This document shows, in pieces, positions 17,074 to 28,286 of a stretch of DNA of 64,000 nucleotides (the stretch's first letter is position 1; every line of letters starts with the position of its first letter). The notes under the pieces are model-generated. The model was not told the origin of the DNA, made no database searches, and saw nothing but the letters and a program-made list of their open reading frames with translations. The position numbers and the translations under genes are program-made. Source of the stretch: Lineus longissimus (lineage: Eukaryota; Nemertea; Pilidiophora; Heteronemertea; Lineidae); the NCBI RefSeq assembly GCF_910592395.1, contig NC_088317.1, forward strand, positions 14,692,001 through 14,756,000. Direction: 5' to 3'.

Positions 17074-19350
17074 ATGGATAACGGTGACGACGGTGATGGT
17101 GGCGGTAATGGTGGGCATGGTGATGGTGGTGACGACGGAGGTAATAATGGTGCGGCTAACGAAGGCCAAGAAAAGAGACATCTTCATGGCTACAGCTTGA
17201 ATCAGCGTTTGGCTTACGTGGATACTTTTAGGCTGCACCATGCGATGGGCATTGCGCATGCCCGGTCTTGTCGTTCTTTTGCCGTACATCACCGCATCCA
17301 TCCAAGGACATTCTCAAGATGGCTAGACCAGTATGAAGAGATGTCGGAACGCCGCGACAGGTGCACCCAAATTGAGAGGAGACGGCGGAGGATTCGGCAG
17401 CATGGCAATGATGAACAAGGTAACTCATTTTTGTCAGGAATTTACGAAAGATGTACAATTTTAAGTGAAGTAGGCCCATAAGATTAAGGCCTGTACTCAC
17501 TGACGCGTTTTTCCGCCGCATTTTCACCGCCGGGCGGGGAATCCTTTGTTCACCTAATGAATAACAATTGATTTCCGCGCCTCGGTGAAAACGCGGCGCA
17601 AAAGCGCGACAGTGAGTTCAGGCTTTCACTGTGAAATGATGTTTTATCCATAGTTCGACATTATTCAGGGACTCTTCTTAGATTTCAGGCATACTCTACT
17701 CTTCTCCCCCTCCGATTCATCCCTTCACCGTCTGCTTGATAGGCCTACCGTTTGTCCTTTTCAGCGTTTTGGGCAGACATGGAAAATCAGCTCAACGACT
17801 GGTTTATTCAACGCCGCCAGCATGGAATTCCAGTATCCGGGATCGATCTCCAGTCACAAGCAGCCAGAGAATACAGACACTGGTGGACTAATCTGACGGA
17901 GGAACAAAGGCAGCAGACAAGAGCGCAAAGGCCTCGCAATCAGGATTTCCGAGCGTCAGATCACTGGCTGACCCGATTCAAAGAAAGGTAAAAACAACGA
18001 AGCCATTTCGTAAATTGGTATCTCACTTGGGTTGGGTTCTCTCACAACTTTTGTTCTGCCATAATGGAATAATGGGCCCAATGACCAAGAAATGGACAGT
18101 AATGGGGGAGTAAGCTACGTTTTTCAAAGCTAAAAGTGGTCTCCTTTTCCTTTCAGAAAAAGAATAAGCCATCGAAGAAAGAATAAGGACACGCGAACCC
18201 TCCCCGACAACGCTATGGAAATAGCGGCCGTCTATCGTAGGGAAACGTCTCAAATCATCCAAAATGGAAATTTCCATGTGATCATCAACATGGATGAAAC
18301 ATTTGTCAACTTTGACATGGTGCCGAAAACCACAATGGCTACAACAGGATCACATTCGATCGACATCAGATCCTCAAGAGGGAACGGGAAGATTGGATGC
18401 ACGGTAACCTTGGCCGTCTCCAGCGATGGACGAAAACTACCAGCTGAGGTCAACTTTAGGGGCTTGGATGCTGAAGGCGAAGTTATTGCAGAACTGCGAG
18501 CCCATGCTCCCCAGAACGTGCGAGTAAGTAAACCTTTTCATTAACTAATCCTGGTTTATTAGCTGTTAGATGACCATATCATCTTCAACTGCCAATGGAG
18601 CTAGCTCTATGATCTGCCTGCTCCTCGTGTTTAATGGTCTTTTTACGAATCCTGTTCTATTTTTAGAATCATTGCAGTACGTTGATCTTTGAAACCATTT
18701 CCCAAAGCTATCAGCTGGCTGAGCAACAATACAATCGGAGAATGAGTCATACATTTTCATGAATTGCACCGATTTATTCTTTATTTCTAAACGAAACGTT
18801 TTAATCTTAGGTTACAGGTACTCCGAATGGCTGGGCAAGACATCAGTCATTGATCGAATGGTTGCAAGCCATTGTTGTGCCATTTATTGCCGGAGCAACC
18901 TTTCTCCTCATCTTGGATCGCTACCCTGCCCATAGACATCATCTGTTTACGGAGGAAATTCCGCGGCAAACTGGACAGGATTCGTTCATTCCTGGACGAT
19001 GCACTTCAATTTTGCAACCTTTGGACTTAACTGTAAATCGCAGTTTTAAATGTCATCTCAGATTGGTGTGGAAAGCCTGGAAGATTGGACATACCGAAGA
19101 TGATGGACACTGTGATCAGATTTCCCGCCAGGAAGTAGTACGTATGATCAGTCTCGCCTGGGAAAGAGTGGCATTCCAAGTGATAGTCAGTGGGTGGAGA
19201 CTAAGTGGACTTCTTCCGGACGGGAATGACGACCCAGTGATCCCGCATCCAGCAGATGGGGACTTGAAGAGGTTAATGATGAGCTTGAGTTTGACCCTGA
19301 TGACGCTGATGTTGACTTTCATGATGAATAAAACCTTATCAGAATGTTAA
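17074..19350 (+). CDS. Pogo-like transposase, four exons
   Basis: Predicted exons are 17,074-17,419, 17,765-17,987, 18,157-18,523 and 18,811-19,350. All three introns are GT-AG with good pyrimidine tracts, and the joined frame is open for 491 codons. After a glycine- and aspartate-rich N-terminus comes a helix-turn-helix (about 37-85), then a CENP-B-type DNA-binding domain in exon 2 (WFIQRRQHGIPVSG, HWLTRFKER). The DDE_1 core has INMDET (D236), LILDRYPAH (D348) and ILQPLDLTVNRSFK (D384), giving DD35D. It would cut and reinsert the element at TA sites. An upstream in-frame ATG at 17,020 would add a hydrophobic leader, which is unlikely for a nuclear enzyme. AATAAA overlaps the C-terminal codons at about 19,327. 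Confidence 0.88.
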
Positions 19351-19878
19351 TCTTCTGTTCAATTTTTTCTTTAATGCCCATTATCAGGCAGTAGATCACC
19401 CTGTTCTTTCGTCCCAGTTCCAATCTAGTGACTTTACCCTTCCATGTCAAAGACGAGGCCACTCTTTTTAACTACAGGTGATGAAATCAACAATCAGGCC
19501 CGATCACAGTTTAAAGACTCCTTGTGGGTGTTCCTAGACCACTTCACTGCTTAACTGCAGAATAGCCAGGACTCTTCTATAATCACCCGTATTCCATTGG
19601 GCAATTGATCGGTTGTAGTAGCTCCCATTGTGTAAATACAGTGTGTTAAATGGTGAACGAATCGCCACAGTGATCTTGAGCTGTTACGAAACCGTGACCC
19701 TAATTGCCCCGGTCGCCCAGCCGCAGTACACGTAAACGACTACGTGACTAGGCAAGATTGTCGTAAAGCCTTACAGTGTCCATTGTCATGTCACTACTCC
19801 AGGCTGTTCCATAAATTGAGCTCTGCCCCAACCAAAATTAGCAATATTCGGACTTAGTCACTTGCGATAGGGTTTGGA

Positions 19879-19906
19879 AATGGGACAGGTAAGTGGGAGA
19901 TTAGAG
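19879..19906 (-). repeat. Right terminal inverted repeat of the pogo-like element
   Basis: Reverse complement of the left repeat. It is followed by TA and then the unit sequence TATAATTAAATG. Confidence 0.92.
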
Positions 19907-20138
19907 TATATAATTAAATGTTGGCTGAAAAAACCCTCAAAGTTCTTTCAAGACCTAAAACGTTTTTTTCTCAAGAGTATATTGCTTTCTCGGCTGGTAG
20001 CTTGAATTCAAAGAAACAATGAGCGAAACTTAAAGGATTGTTAAACTAGATGTATGCTTCAAATGATTATAATGCTGTACGTTTGTGACAATTGGGACGA
20101 AGGTAAAATGGTAATACACCATTGGATAATCCATACAT

Positions 20139-22248
20139 TTACACTGAATTAAACACCTCGAGATATCTATAGACTTCCTCACTCCTTTCTTCATCAATTT
20201 TTCTGACATGAGAAGCTACAGGTAAAATAAAATCTCCATTCCCTGTCATTAAAATTGCTTCATCTTTACTTTTCTTATTACTGAGAGAGGTGGGACTTTG
20301 GAATATAACATTAATTTTCTCATAAAATTTCTTTACACGGGCGATTATTCCTTCTGATGGGAAACAGAGAATTTGGAATAAGCTAACATCGTTCATCATG
20401 CCATTGTGATGAAAGAAAACCAAAAACATATTTCTAAGTTTATAGAGGGCGCTGTACATTTTACCAACCCCCGATGTATAATATGCTGTACGCGTCAACT
20501 TCGCCTGCCACTTGGCTGATTTCCCCTTCCCCTTGTGGTAAATCGTAACGGTTACACAACAAGTATATCTCCTGTTAACGGCAATTAGTCTTCCGTCTAA
20601 AGTGATGAAAATAAATGGACTCATTAGCTCTGGAAAGGCAGATCCATTTGAAAGCATTCCTGTTCCATTACTCCATGTTAACGTGTACAACGTCGATGAT
20701 ATTGTTAGTTTCGAAAGAAAACACCTAATAATTATGCAATTATGAAAACAGTAAGGATCAATGTGTGCTTTACAACGGTAACATGGATTGCCTTTCGAAA
20801 TTATAATTTGGCCGAATAGATTTCCGCTTAATGCGAAGAGAAACTTGTAAGCATAGACCTTGGGGTGGCCCCTCGGACCAACATGGGCCAGAAGTAACAA
20901 TTTCATGTCATATATCACGTTAAAAATTCCGACATGTTCACTTAAAGCTGAAGTATTTTTCACAAGAAGATAGTCCCCTGTTTCCACTAATCTGTTGTAA
21001 ACAAGTATGGATTTCAGTGTTACTCCCGACTCGTCAAGAAATTTGTGAATAAATACAATAGAACTCGTCTCATGGTCGTATAAATACGAAAACTTAGTGC
21101 CGAACTCCAATATTGCGGAAGCTGGTGGTTTAAACAATATTTTCATAGAGCGTCTGTAGCTAATGTTTTTCGGTCTTGAATCCTAAAAAAGGAACAGACT
21201 GGCAATGTCACGCACACTCAGTTTACTCGAATATACTTAGTACTTGTCTTGTGGGTGCCACTGAGCCTGTTAAACGCGAAGCTGGAAGTAATACGGTAGT
21301 AGCCTACATAAAATAGAACGCAATATATCTAGTAGACCTGGCTCAAAGCATTCCACCAGCAGTCATTATAATCGTCCAGGCCCCAAAAGCCGTATATGTT
21401 TCTTTAGTAGCATGTATCTTTGAACTCGATCGACAAGTAGGGGAACCAGCCAGTGACTCGGCCGGAAGTCGAAGCCACGAGCTCAAACATGCTGTCGACA
21501 CGTACCACTGCACCACTGGGGCTCAGTTTTGTTGTAACTTCACTTAGCACGGAGTATTTTGTCCCGATCCCCCTCCCCCATCGAGTTTATACTGACTTTG
21601 AAGGCCTACGCCGTTCGTCAAATATTTAAAATGGAAATTGAATTGCGTAAATACGTACAGTGTACTTGATATATTGTTTAACATTGCCGTTGTGTAGACA
21701 AATGTACAAATGCTGCATATACCAAATTTCAGCAAACTCGTATGCATCATAACAGTTACTGCTCTTTACGACATTGTGTATCGGCGTAGTCTTCTAATGG
21801 TTATTACCTTAAGTTGATGCATCTGATATCCCATCGTGGTCTTCACCTCCTCCTTCTCCATACACGTTCCCTTCTTTGAGCTGATTTGACAGATCATTTT
21901 TCCGTATCTTGGCAGTGAGTTCACAGTCGCACAACTGATCGTCATCAAACAGAGGAAAAAACACTCGAAGAACGAATCCTGGTTATTATTTTGAAACAGT
22001 GGTTCAACTATTTCTCTGTTAATGATTAACCTTTTAAAATGGAAATCCTTAATTTGTTTCATTTTTCTATTTTCATTGAGGTTCTCAAACGTTATTTGAA
22101 AACGTAAACTAAAGTTCAGGTACACAGTATTGTAACTGCTCAATTTCAGACTTTTCACAGAACTACACACATTGTCCTTACCACTTCCTCTGCAACTATT
22201 GTGAACATAGGACTTGTCCTCAGTGTTGCCGTCGGGATTTGAAACCAT
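20139..22248 (-). CDS. Gene X, unit 1: two-exon gene of unknown function
   Basis: Exon 1 is 22,248-21,808 (147 codons, ending LK before GTAATA). Exon 2 is 21,182-20,139, starting after CCTTTTTTAG and open in the same phase, for 494 aa in total. The ATG at 22,248 has a good context (CACCAAATGG). A second possible start, MKQIKDFHFKR (residue 63), is common to all four copies. Exon 1 has one hydrophobic stretch (FFECFFLCLMTISCATVNSL, about 93-112). Exon 2 is full of short strand-like pieces (FSYLYDHETSSIVFIHKF, MKLLLLAHVGPRGHPKVYAY, FIFITLDGR, NMFLVFFHHNG), which could be a beta-propeller. No family is recognised. The gene runs convergent to Y. Confidence 0.65.
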
Positions 22249-22442
22249 TTGGTGACCATAGATAAGCGCTGCTGAATTTCATGAAATATGTTTCCGTCAT
22301 ATCTCTCTGCTAGTCAAACAATTTATTCTGTATTGATACCATTGGTTATTACAGAAGTGAATAAGCAAGATAAACAATGTACAGTATAAAACGTATGCAA
22401 ATAAACATATAGATATAATTACAGAGATAAAAGGAGATACAT

Positions 22443-23441
22443 GATTTAAACGGTATACGGTAAAAAAGGTACAGGAAAAAAAGGTACAGGAAAAAAGTTA
22501 CGGAAATATAGGTACAGGAAATAAAAGTACAGGAAATAAAAGTACTGGAAATAAAGGTACCGGAAAAAAATGTATCGGAAAAAAAGGTACACAAAATGGC
22601 ATAAGTAGGTAAAAAAGGTACAACATTTTTTTTTAGAATATTATTATTCTCTTCAACTGGTTCAGGCTCGGCCTATGTATTAATCTTTTATTGCCCATTT
22701 TCTGCTTTTGTGACTAAGGTGGTGCCTTAAAATAGTTTAATACATTGCGGACAATTTTGTTACGGAATGAATTTGAGGAAAATTCATGGAAGAAGTTGCC
22801 CAACAGGTGAGCAGACGTTGTTTTGGTAATAACTACATTCATGTTCTTTTAAATTTTAAAATACTCGAGTCGTATTCTTATTAGGGGCGGATCCAGGATC
22901 ACGGGAAAGGGGGGCGCACCTAGTATCCTAGTATACCTGCCTTGTGTTTGGTCTTAAATCTAGTTTTTTGTCTATAAGACCAGGCACATTGTTAATTAGT
23001 TCCAGCTCTATGATGAATGCTAATTGATTAATTGAAACTTAACTTGAACATTGGTACATTTATCAGTTAATCCTTATGCAGAGGGAATTGTCCCAGAATC
23101 TTTACAATCATCATGATCTTGACAGTCGTGTTTTCACTATTGAAGACCATAACGGTATACTGGAAATTCGATATACCTATTTCTTAGGCCTATGCATTGC
23201 CTAAGGAACAAATAAAGTTAAAGTTCTGAATAGAACAGGAGAGAATGAATTCAAATGATATTTTAAAAAAAAATTGTGTACTTTTTTACCTATTTATGCC
23301 GTTCTCTGTACCTTTATTTCCCGTACTTTTATTTCCTGTACTTTTATTTCCTGTACCTTTATTTCCTGTACCTTTATTTCCGTACCTTTTTTTCCAGTAC
23401 CTTTTTTTCCTGTTCCTATATTACCTAGATTCGATTTAAAC
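22443..23441. mobile_element. Foldback-type element with 9 bp target duplication, unit 1
   Basis: GATTTAAAC at 22,443-22,451 and 23,433-23,441 flanks a 981 bp insert. Both ends are ~180 bp arms built from tandem copies of GGTACAGGAAATAAA-like units, in inverse orientation to each other. Inner borders carry A/T runs (about 22,625 and 23,265). No transposase is coded inside. Units 2 and 4 lack it and have one copy of TTTTAAAC or a shortened form there. Long subrepeat arms and a 9 bp duplication recall foldback or Mutator-like elements. Confidence 0.8.
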
Positions 23442-23852
23442 ATGATACACCCAAGCGCATATACCAACTTAGAATCACACGCTGTATCACCGAATGTCCA
23501 ATCGTATTTAGTGTCCTTGAGTACATGCAATTGTGGCAACGCATGTCGTAGTGTTAAGTCATAACATGAGACACTGCACTCGCACTCGCACAAAAATCAA
23601 GATAGAAATTGTTGTGTCTGGTATCAAACAAATAAAGGAAAGCATCGGGCTACATGTTAGACGAAGTTAAATGCAAAGCCATTTAGCAAATGTCGAGACA
23701 GTAAGAAAATATTGCATCAATTGTTCAACCTGAATTGTTCGCAACTTAACGGGGAATTCGCAATTGCTTCATCATAATTGTTTTGACTAACGTATAGAGA
23801 ATTAAACTAGCTACCAGATCTAGATGCGCCGCATTTAATCTCGATAATGTGA

Positions 23853-24059
23853 TACTTTTTTAAAGGTCCTCTTCCCACTTTTTTTAGGCCTTCTTGCTTT
23901 TCCAGCGCAAATCAGATCGGTATCGTCGAGGAGAGGCTGACATGGACTTGTCGAGGTCATTTCTCTAGAAATTATATCGGCATTAAAGGGAACACGAATT
24001 TGGCAGTTAATACCGGAACATCCCTACAAATAGGCGCTGGTCTCCTTCCAGCACTGTAA
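23853..24059 (+). other. Exon-like fragment Z1, unit 1
   Basis: The frame is open from 23,853 to TAA at 24,057-24,059. An acceptor-like TTGCTTTTCCAG ends at 23,905, followed by 50 codons containing IVEERLTWTCRGHFSRNYIG and LAVNTGTSLQIGAG. Unit 3 keeps the same frame; unit 2 has a one-base change that breaks it. It may be the end of a third decayed gene of the unit. Downstream, 24,128-24,240 carries another coding-like piece (GDIHPHYKYVKEFPDNPKAS). Confidence 0.35.
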
Positions 24060-25514
24060 TTATGACCAATTAGCATGTAGTTTGTCACATTTGCTAATTT
24101 TCTAGTTGAATCATTAAAAAAAAGCCTGGTTCAAAACTTAAACAACACTGCAGCAAATTCGGTGTCAAAGCAAGGTGATATTCATCCGCATTACAAGTAC
24201 GTCAAGGAGTTCCCTGATAACCCTAAAGCATCGGTTTGAGATGGGATTTCGTGAGGCAACCTACTGCAATTGCTAGAGTATCCTGTAACAGTACAATATT
24301 TACAAGATTATTGGAAGATTTACCGTAAAGATTATTATTATAATGTACTCGTACATCTGTACATGAATGAAAAAGATCCTAACTAGGAGTCCTACTAGAC
24401 GATTTTCTACCTAGGAACTTCAAACTTCAAATACATATACCTCTAGAGAAGTTTACATCCTATATGGCTCTAAAAGAAGAAATGCCAACTCCAAGAATTG
24501 AGATGTTCACATCGTTTGTTTCTAGGAAGGCGGCAGTGCGGCATGGTAGCTCTGTTTCTGTGCTTTAACGTTTTTGAATGGTGCGGGTTTGGCTAGGCTT
24601 TCTCTCGGTCGGTCATCAAGGGACAGTCCACCAGTACAGAATTACCGAATTGTGACGACTACCGGGCTTGGCAACTGGCCGGAGAGCAGCACTTGGTCAC
24701 GTCACGACAATTAAAATTGCAATCGATTATGCCAAAAATGTACGCCATGAACAACTCGGCAAATTCTTCATTGCAAACTTGACGATGCATTGTATATCAA
24801 AGCGTATCGCAAGACGTACCCATTGCTGTACAGCCAATTGACGAATTTCTTCTCTATTTTTCCGCCGTTCTCCAAATTTTCTTAATCCCATGTATGTACA
24901 CGCGAACAGTGACTTCTCAGCGTTGTGTACTCCCGATCCAACAGTACTTGAATATACAATTACAATGCAGGCGGCCTTACTTGCATTTCTATTTACTAAG
25001 GACTGAAACTTTCGTACGTACGCTGACATGGCTGATGGAAATGTCTTCGCGATCATAGAGCAGTTAAAACCCTATATCAATAAAAAAAATGCCACAAAAC
25101 ACGTCGTTTTACTGTAAAAGTTTGGTCAACGGTACATCCCACCAAGTGCAAAACTGACATGCATGATATAGTAGCCTTCTTATGCACAGGGGAATATTTC
25201 ATTACCTAATGCACTAAGAAGACATCTCTACCTACTGTCGAAGGAGTGAATGATAGGTGATCTGTACACAGTCATCTTTTATAGTTGAAAGTATGGTTTG
25301 ATAAAGGATTTTAAAGACCTCTGCGCGCGTTATGATCTCGCAGGCATTTGCCTCATCTAGCATAAAAAGCAACACGCTACTCATACCGATCCACCATCGT
25401 TGTGCCTATATCCATCCTAGAAAGGAGGCGACTTTAGGACTGATATTCATCGCCGGCATGCACGATATTGTGTTTACAGAACATTATAAGACCCATTCCC
25501 TAGACGATTAGAGA
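24060..25514. other. Unit spacer with Z fragments, unit 1
   Basis: About 1.45 kb shared by units 1, 2 and 3. At about 24,770-25,006 it matches a frame that is longer in units 2 and 3 (47,409-47,642 and from 56,488), but here a small deletion (AAAGCGTATCGCAAGACG) breaks it. No complete gene is supported. Confidence 0.5.
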
Positions 25515-26019
25515 CATTCTGTTTAAGTCATCCTAGCCATGGTTCTGCTGAAAAATGTCGATAATGATTAGAGGATCCATGTAAACAGACTGTGGTTATT
25601 TTTCTGTTAAACAGATATCGATCGAACACTATGAGTGAAAGAAAAGAAATCAATATTAGAGGCATCATCATCTTACATATCTGTACATGTCTGAAGAATT
25701 TGTACAAAGTGTGCCAACATAAAGGGTCTTGTCCGGGTCTTTTGCTTGAGGAAGTCTGATGGTTAAGAAATCTTTAGTCTTGTTTTGTATTTGTCAGTGT
25801 TTCTTAGGTCGAAATTTTCGGCTTTTAGAAGAGTCTTAGTTCAGAACTTCTTCAGATTCGTGAACGCAATAAGACATTCGTTCCAGGACTCTTGCAACAT
25901 ATAAACACTAAAGTTAAATCTTAACTAAGAATCGTACATGAATCTTGAAAAGGGCAGCGACTCCTGGCCTAGGGTAACCTTCCTTTAACACTCGATAACC
26001 TTCCTTTAACACGACGCAC

Positions 26020-27164
26020 TTTGGTCTTGTGTGTCAGTCTGTATAGACTGAAAAGTCTGGGTTTCGTCTTGGAAAGGACCTTTATCAAGAAACTGTACAG
26101 CTGTGAATAAAAAGATATCGCGACCGTCCACCAAGACTGCCATAACTTATTTGGATGCGAGATTGACGGAAGTTATAATTTTTACACGCCACGCCCCACA
26201 CCCGCGATAAGGTATTACAAGAGAGGGTCGCTGCAGCCGGTGGTGTTGTGGCTTCACGATGGATTTCATGAATTACAGTACACATTTCGAACCGGTCCGT
26301 TATCTAACTCACAGCTTGATATTGACCTCTTCTAAAAGGCCTTAATTTTCGAGAAACTCATTTACTAAAAGGCCTTAATGTTCGAGGAACGCATTTTCAA
26401 AAGCCTAATTATATAAGTAAGTGCAGTGAAAAGATAGGTTCTGGTGGATTTATCATCAAATCGCTTATCTACAGGTTTTACGTATACACCAGCAACACGG
26501 GTAATCTGGTAGTCTGGTGGTGCCCTCATGTTAAAATCGAAGTCTTCCAACTAGTTTGAATCCACATTCAATCGGCCAATGGCAAAATGTCATTGTGATG
26601 AATGATCGAAAGGGACTCTGGCTGATGGGAATATTATATCTTGTTTTGGAGGAGGTATTTTGCACCAAAATCCTTACGTCATTAAAATTGCCGGAAATTT
26701 ATCAAAATATCAGTGATGTGCTGAAAACACTCCAACCTACAGCTAGTCTACTCCTGGCGCTCATTTAGACACACCACTAAAGTGGCCCGTCTTTTTCGCT
26801 GGCTTTGAAACATGGAGTTTAGACGAGAAAAGTTATCTTCTCAGTAACATTTGGTGGGAAATGCCACGTTTGATGGTCAACTGTACCCACGATCATAAAA
26901 AAACAGTAGTATATGACTTCAAGCCCCCTTAAATGTCATTTCGTGGTTTCAAACTGCATATTATGCGACTACGTTTCGTTGAACTATACGTCCATAACGG
27001 ACGTGGATGAACGATGCCAACGAAAAATCTCCAGTCATTCGAAGTTCACTCGAAATTACATTGTATCTCATATATCTTTTATTGGCCGAAACTTTGCTAG
27101 TTTTAACGGGATTTTTCCTCGTATATTGATACTGTGTAGTGGGTTGATGGTCACCTGTAATTAA
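26020..27164 (+). pseudogene. Gene Y remnant and downstream fragments, unit 2
   Basis: This matches 14,695-15,839 of unit 1 base for base apart from scattered changes. Here the Y frame is further broken: CTGTGAATAAAAAG near 26,101-26,114 gives a stop, and a base is missing near 26,331 (CTCTTCTAAAAGG). The downstream pieces (26,556-26,768 and 26,913-27,164) are kept. Confidence 0.6.
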
Positions 27165-28286
27165 AGTGCACATACAGATACAAAAGTCAGGTCTGCTCAG
27201 TTAATTGAAGGTGAATGATTTCATATAACAGATATACCCGCCTATTTTACACGCCGATTATATAGTACTCTAGGGGAGCTTCGTGCTCGCTTTGTTTCGT
27301 GTGGCAAGAAAATATCTGCCCCACAATACCGCCTTTACATACTTACTCTCAAAATAGTAAGTACTAGCTGGACATTCTTTTTGTCACAAGTATGAATGTA
27401 TCATTTAACTGATGACAAAATGCACTTCAATGATACATCGGATTAGAATATGTAAATAAATGTATGAAAGTGATTTTAGGAAGGGAAAAACGCCTCCGCC
27501 AGATTTTACATAGACGCACTTATTTGGCGTACTGTAATGGTAAAGGTTATGTCAATACGCACTTGCTGGTGTCTCTGTCGTCATTTTTACTCTTTCGATT
27601 ATCAGATCATGTTTTAGTAGTGCTTCCTTAACATATACCCGCTAAAGATGGACACCCTCTTTTCTAAGGACGTTGGTTTGGTCCAGAAGCGGTATTTCTG
27701 ATCAATTTCACATTTGTAATCATGACGCCTCTTTATTAATGACATCCATATTTTAGTAACAAGGTTATTTTAATAGAGATGTTAGCACGTGATCCAAATA
27801 CACTTGTGGGGCGAAAAAAGGAGAGTTATATTGCACCGCCATATAGCAATGGTGGCGTGGCGTTACGTGCATGTCAAGACGAGATTGTTTTGAAAGTACA
27901 TGTAGTAATTGTTTTCGAAGAGATATAAAGATTTTTTCGTTGTTTTCTATGATAGGCTTAAATAGAGACAGGAAAGGATTTTGAGTTTGTAAAAAAGCTC
28001 ATAGAGGGTTTTTATTTCCCTAGAAAAACTCAACGGGGTACATATATAATTAAATGTTGGCTGAAAAAAAACCCTTAAAGTTCTTACAAGTCCTAAAACG
28101 TTTTTTTTTCGAGAGTATGTTGTTTCTCGGCTGGTAGCTTGAATTCAAAGAAACAATGAGCGAAATTTAAAGGATTGTTAAACTAGATGTATGCTTCAAA
28201 TGATTATAATGCTGTACGTTTTCGGAAACACTGTGGCAATTGGGACGAAGGTAAAATGGTAATACACCATTGGATAATCCATATAT

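Larger units (their letters stand above)
16711..19906 (+). mobile_element. Pogo-like DNA transposon, structurally intact
   Basis: This 3,196 bp element has terminal inverted repeats of at least 28 bp (first bases CTCTAATCTCCCACTTACCT on both ends, read inward) and a TA duplication (16,709-16,710 and 19,907-19,908). Units 2, 3 and 4 have the uninterrupted target, which confirms the exact borders. It carries one spliced transposase gene with an unbroken frame. TA duplication and a CENP-B-like plus DDD transposase place it in the Tc1/mariner-pogo group. Confidence 0.92.
14189..25514. repeat. Array unit 1 (with pogo and foldback insertions)
   Basis: This is the first copy of the large tandem unit, starting CATTCTGTTTAAGTCAT. 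Without the pogo-like element (3.2 kb) it is about 8.1 kb. It holds decayed gene Y, intact gene X, a foldback element and the Z spacer. Its left end is cut by the BEL element. It shares with unit 2 a ~0.85-1 kb deletion at the 5' side of gene Y (joint near 14,690). Confidence 0.85.

Noticed and set aside
22349-22594. Repeated FFSGTFIS-type frames on both strands near 22,350-23,560 and 54,026-55,190
   Set aside because: They translate the foldback element's subrepeats; no real gene is supported.
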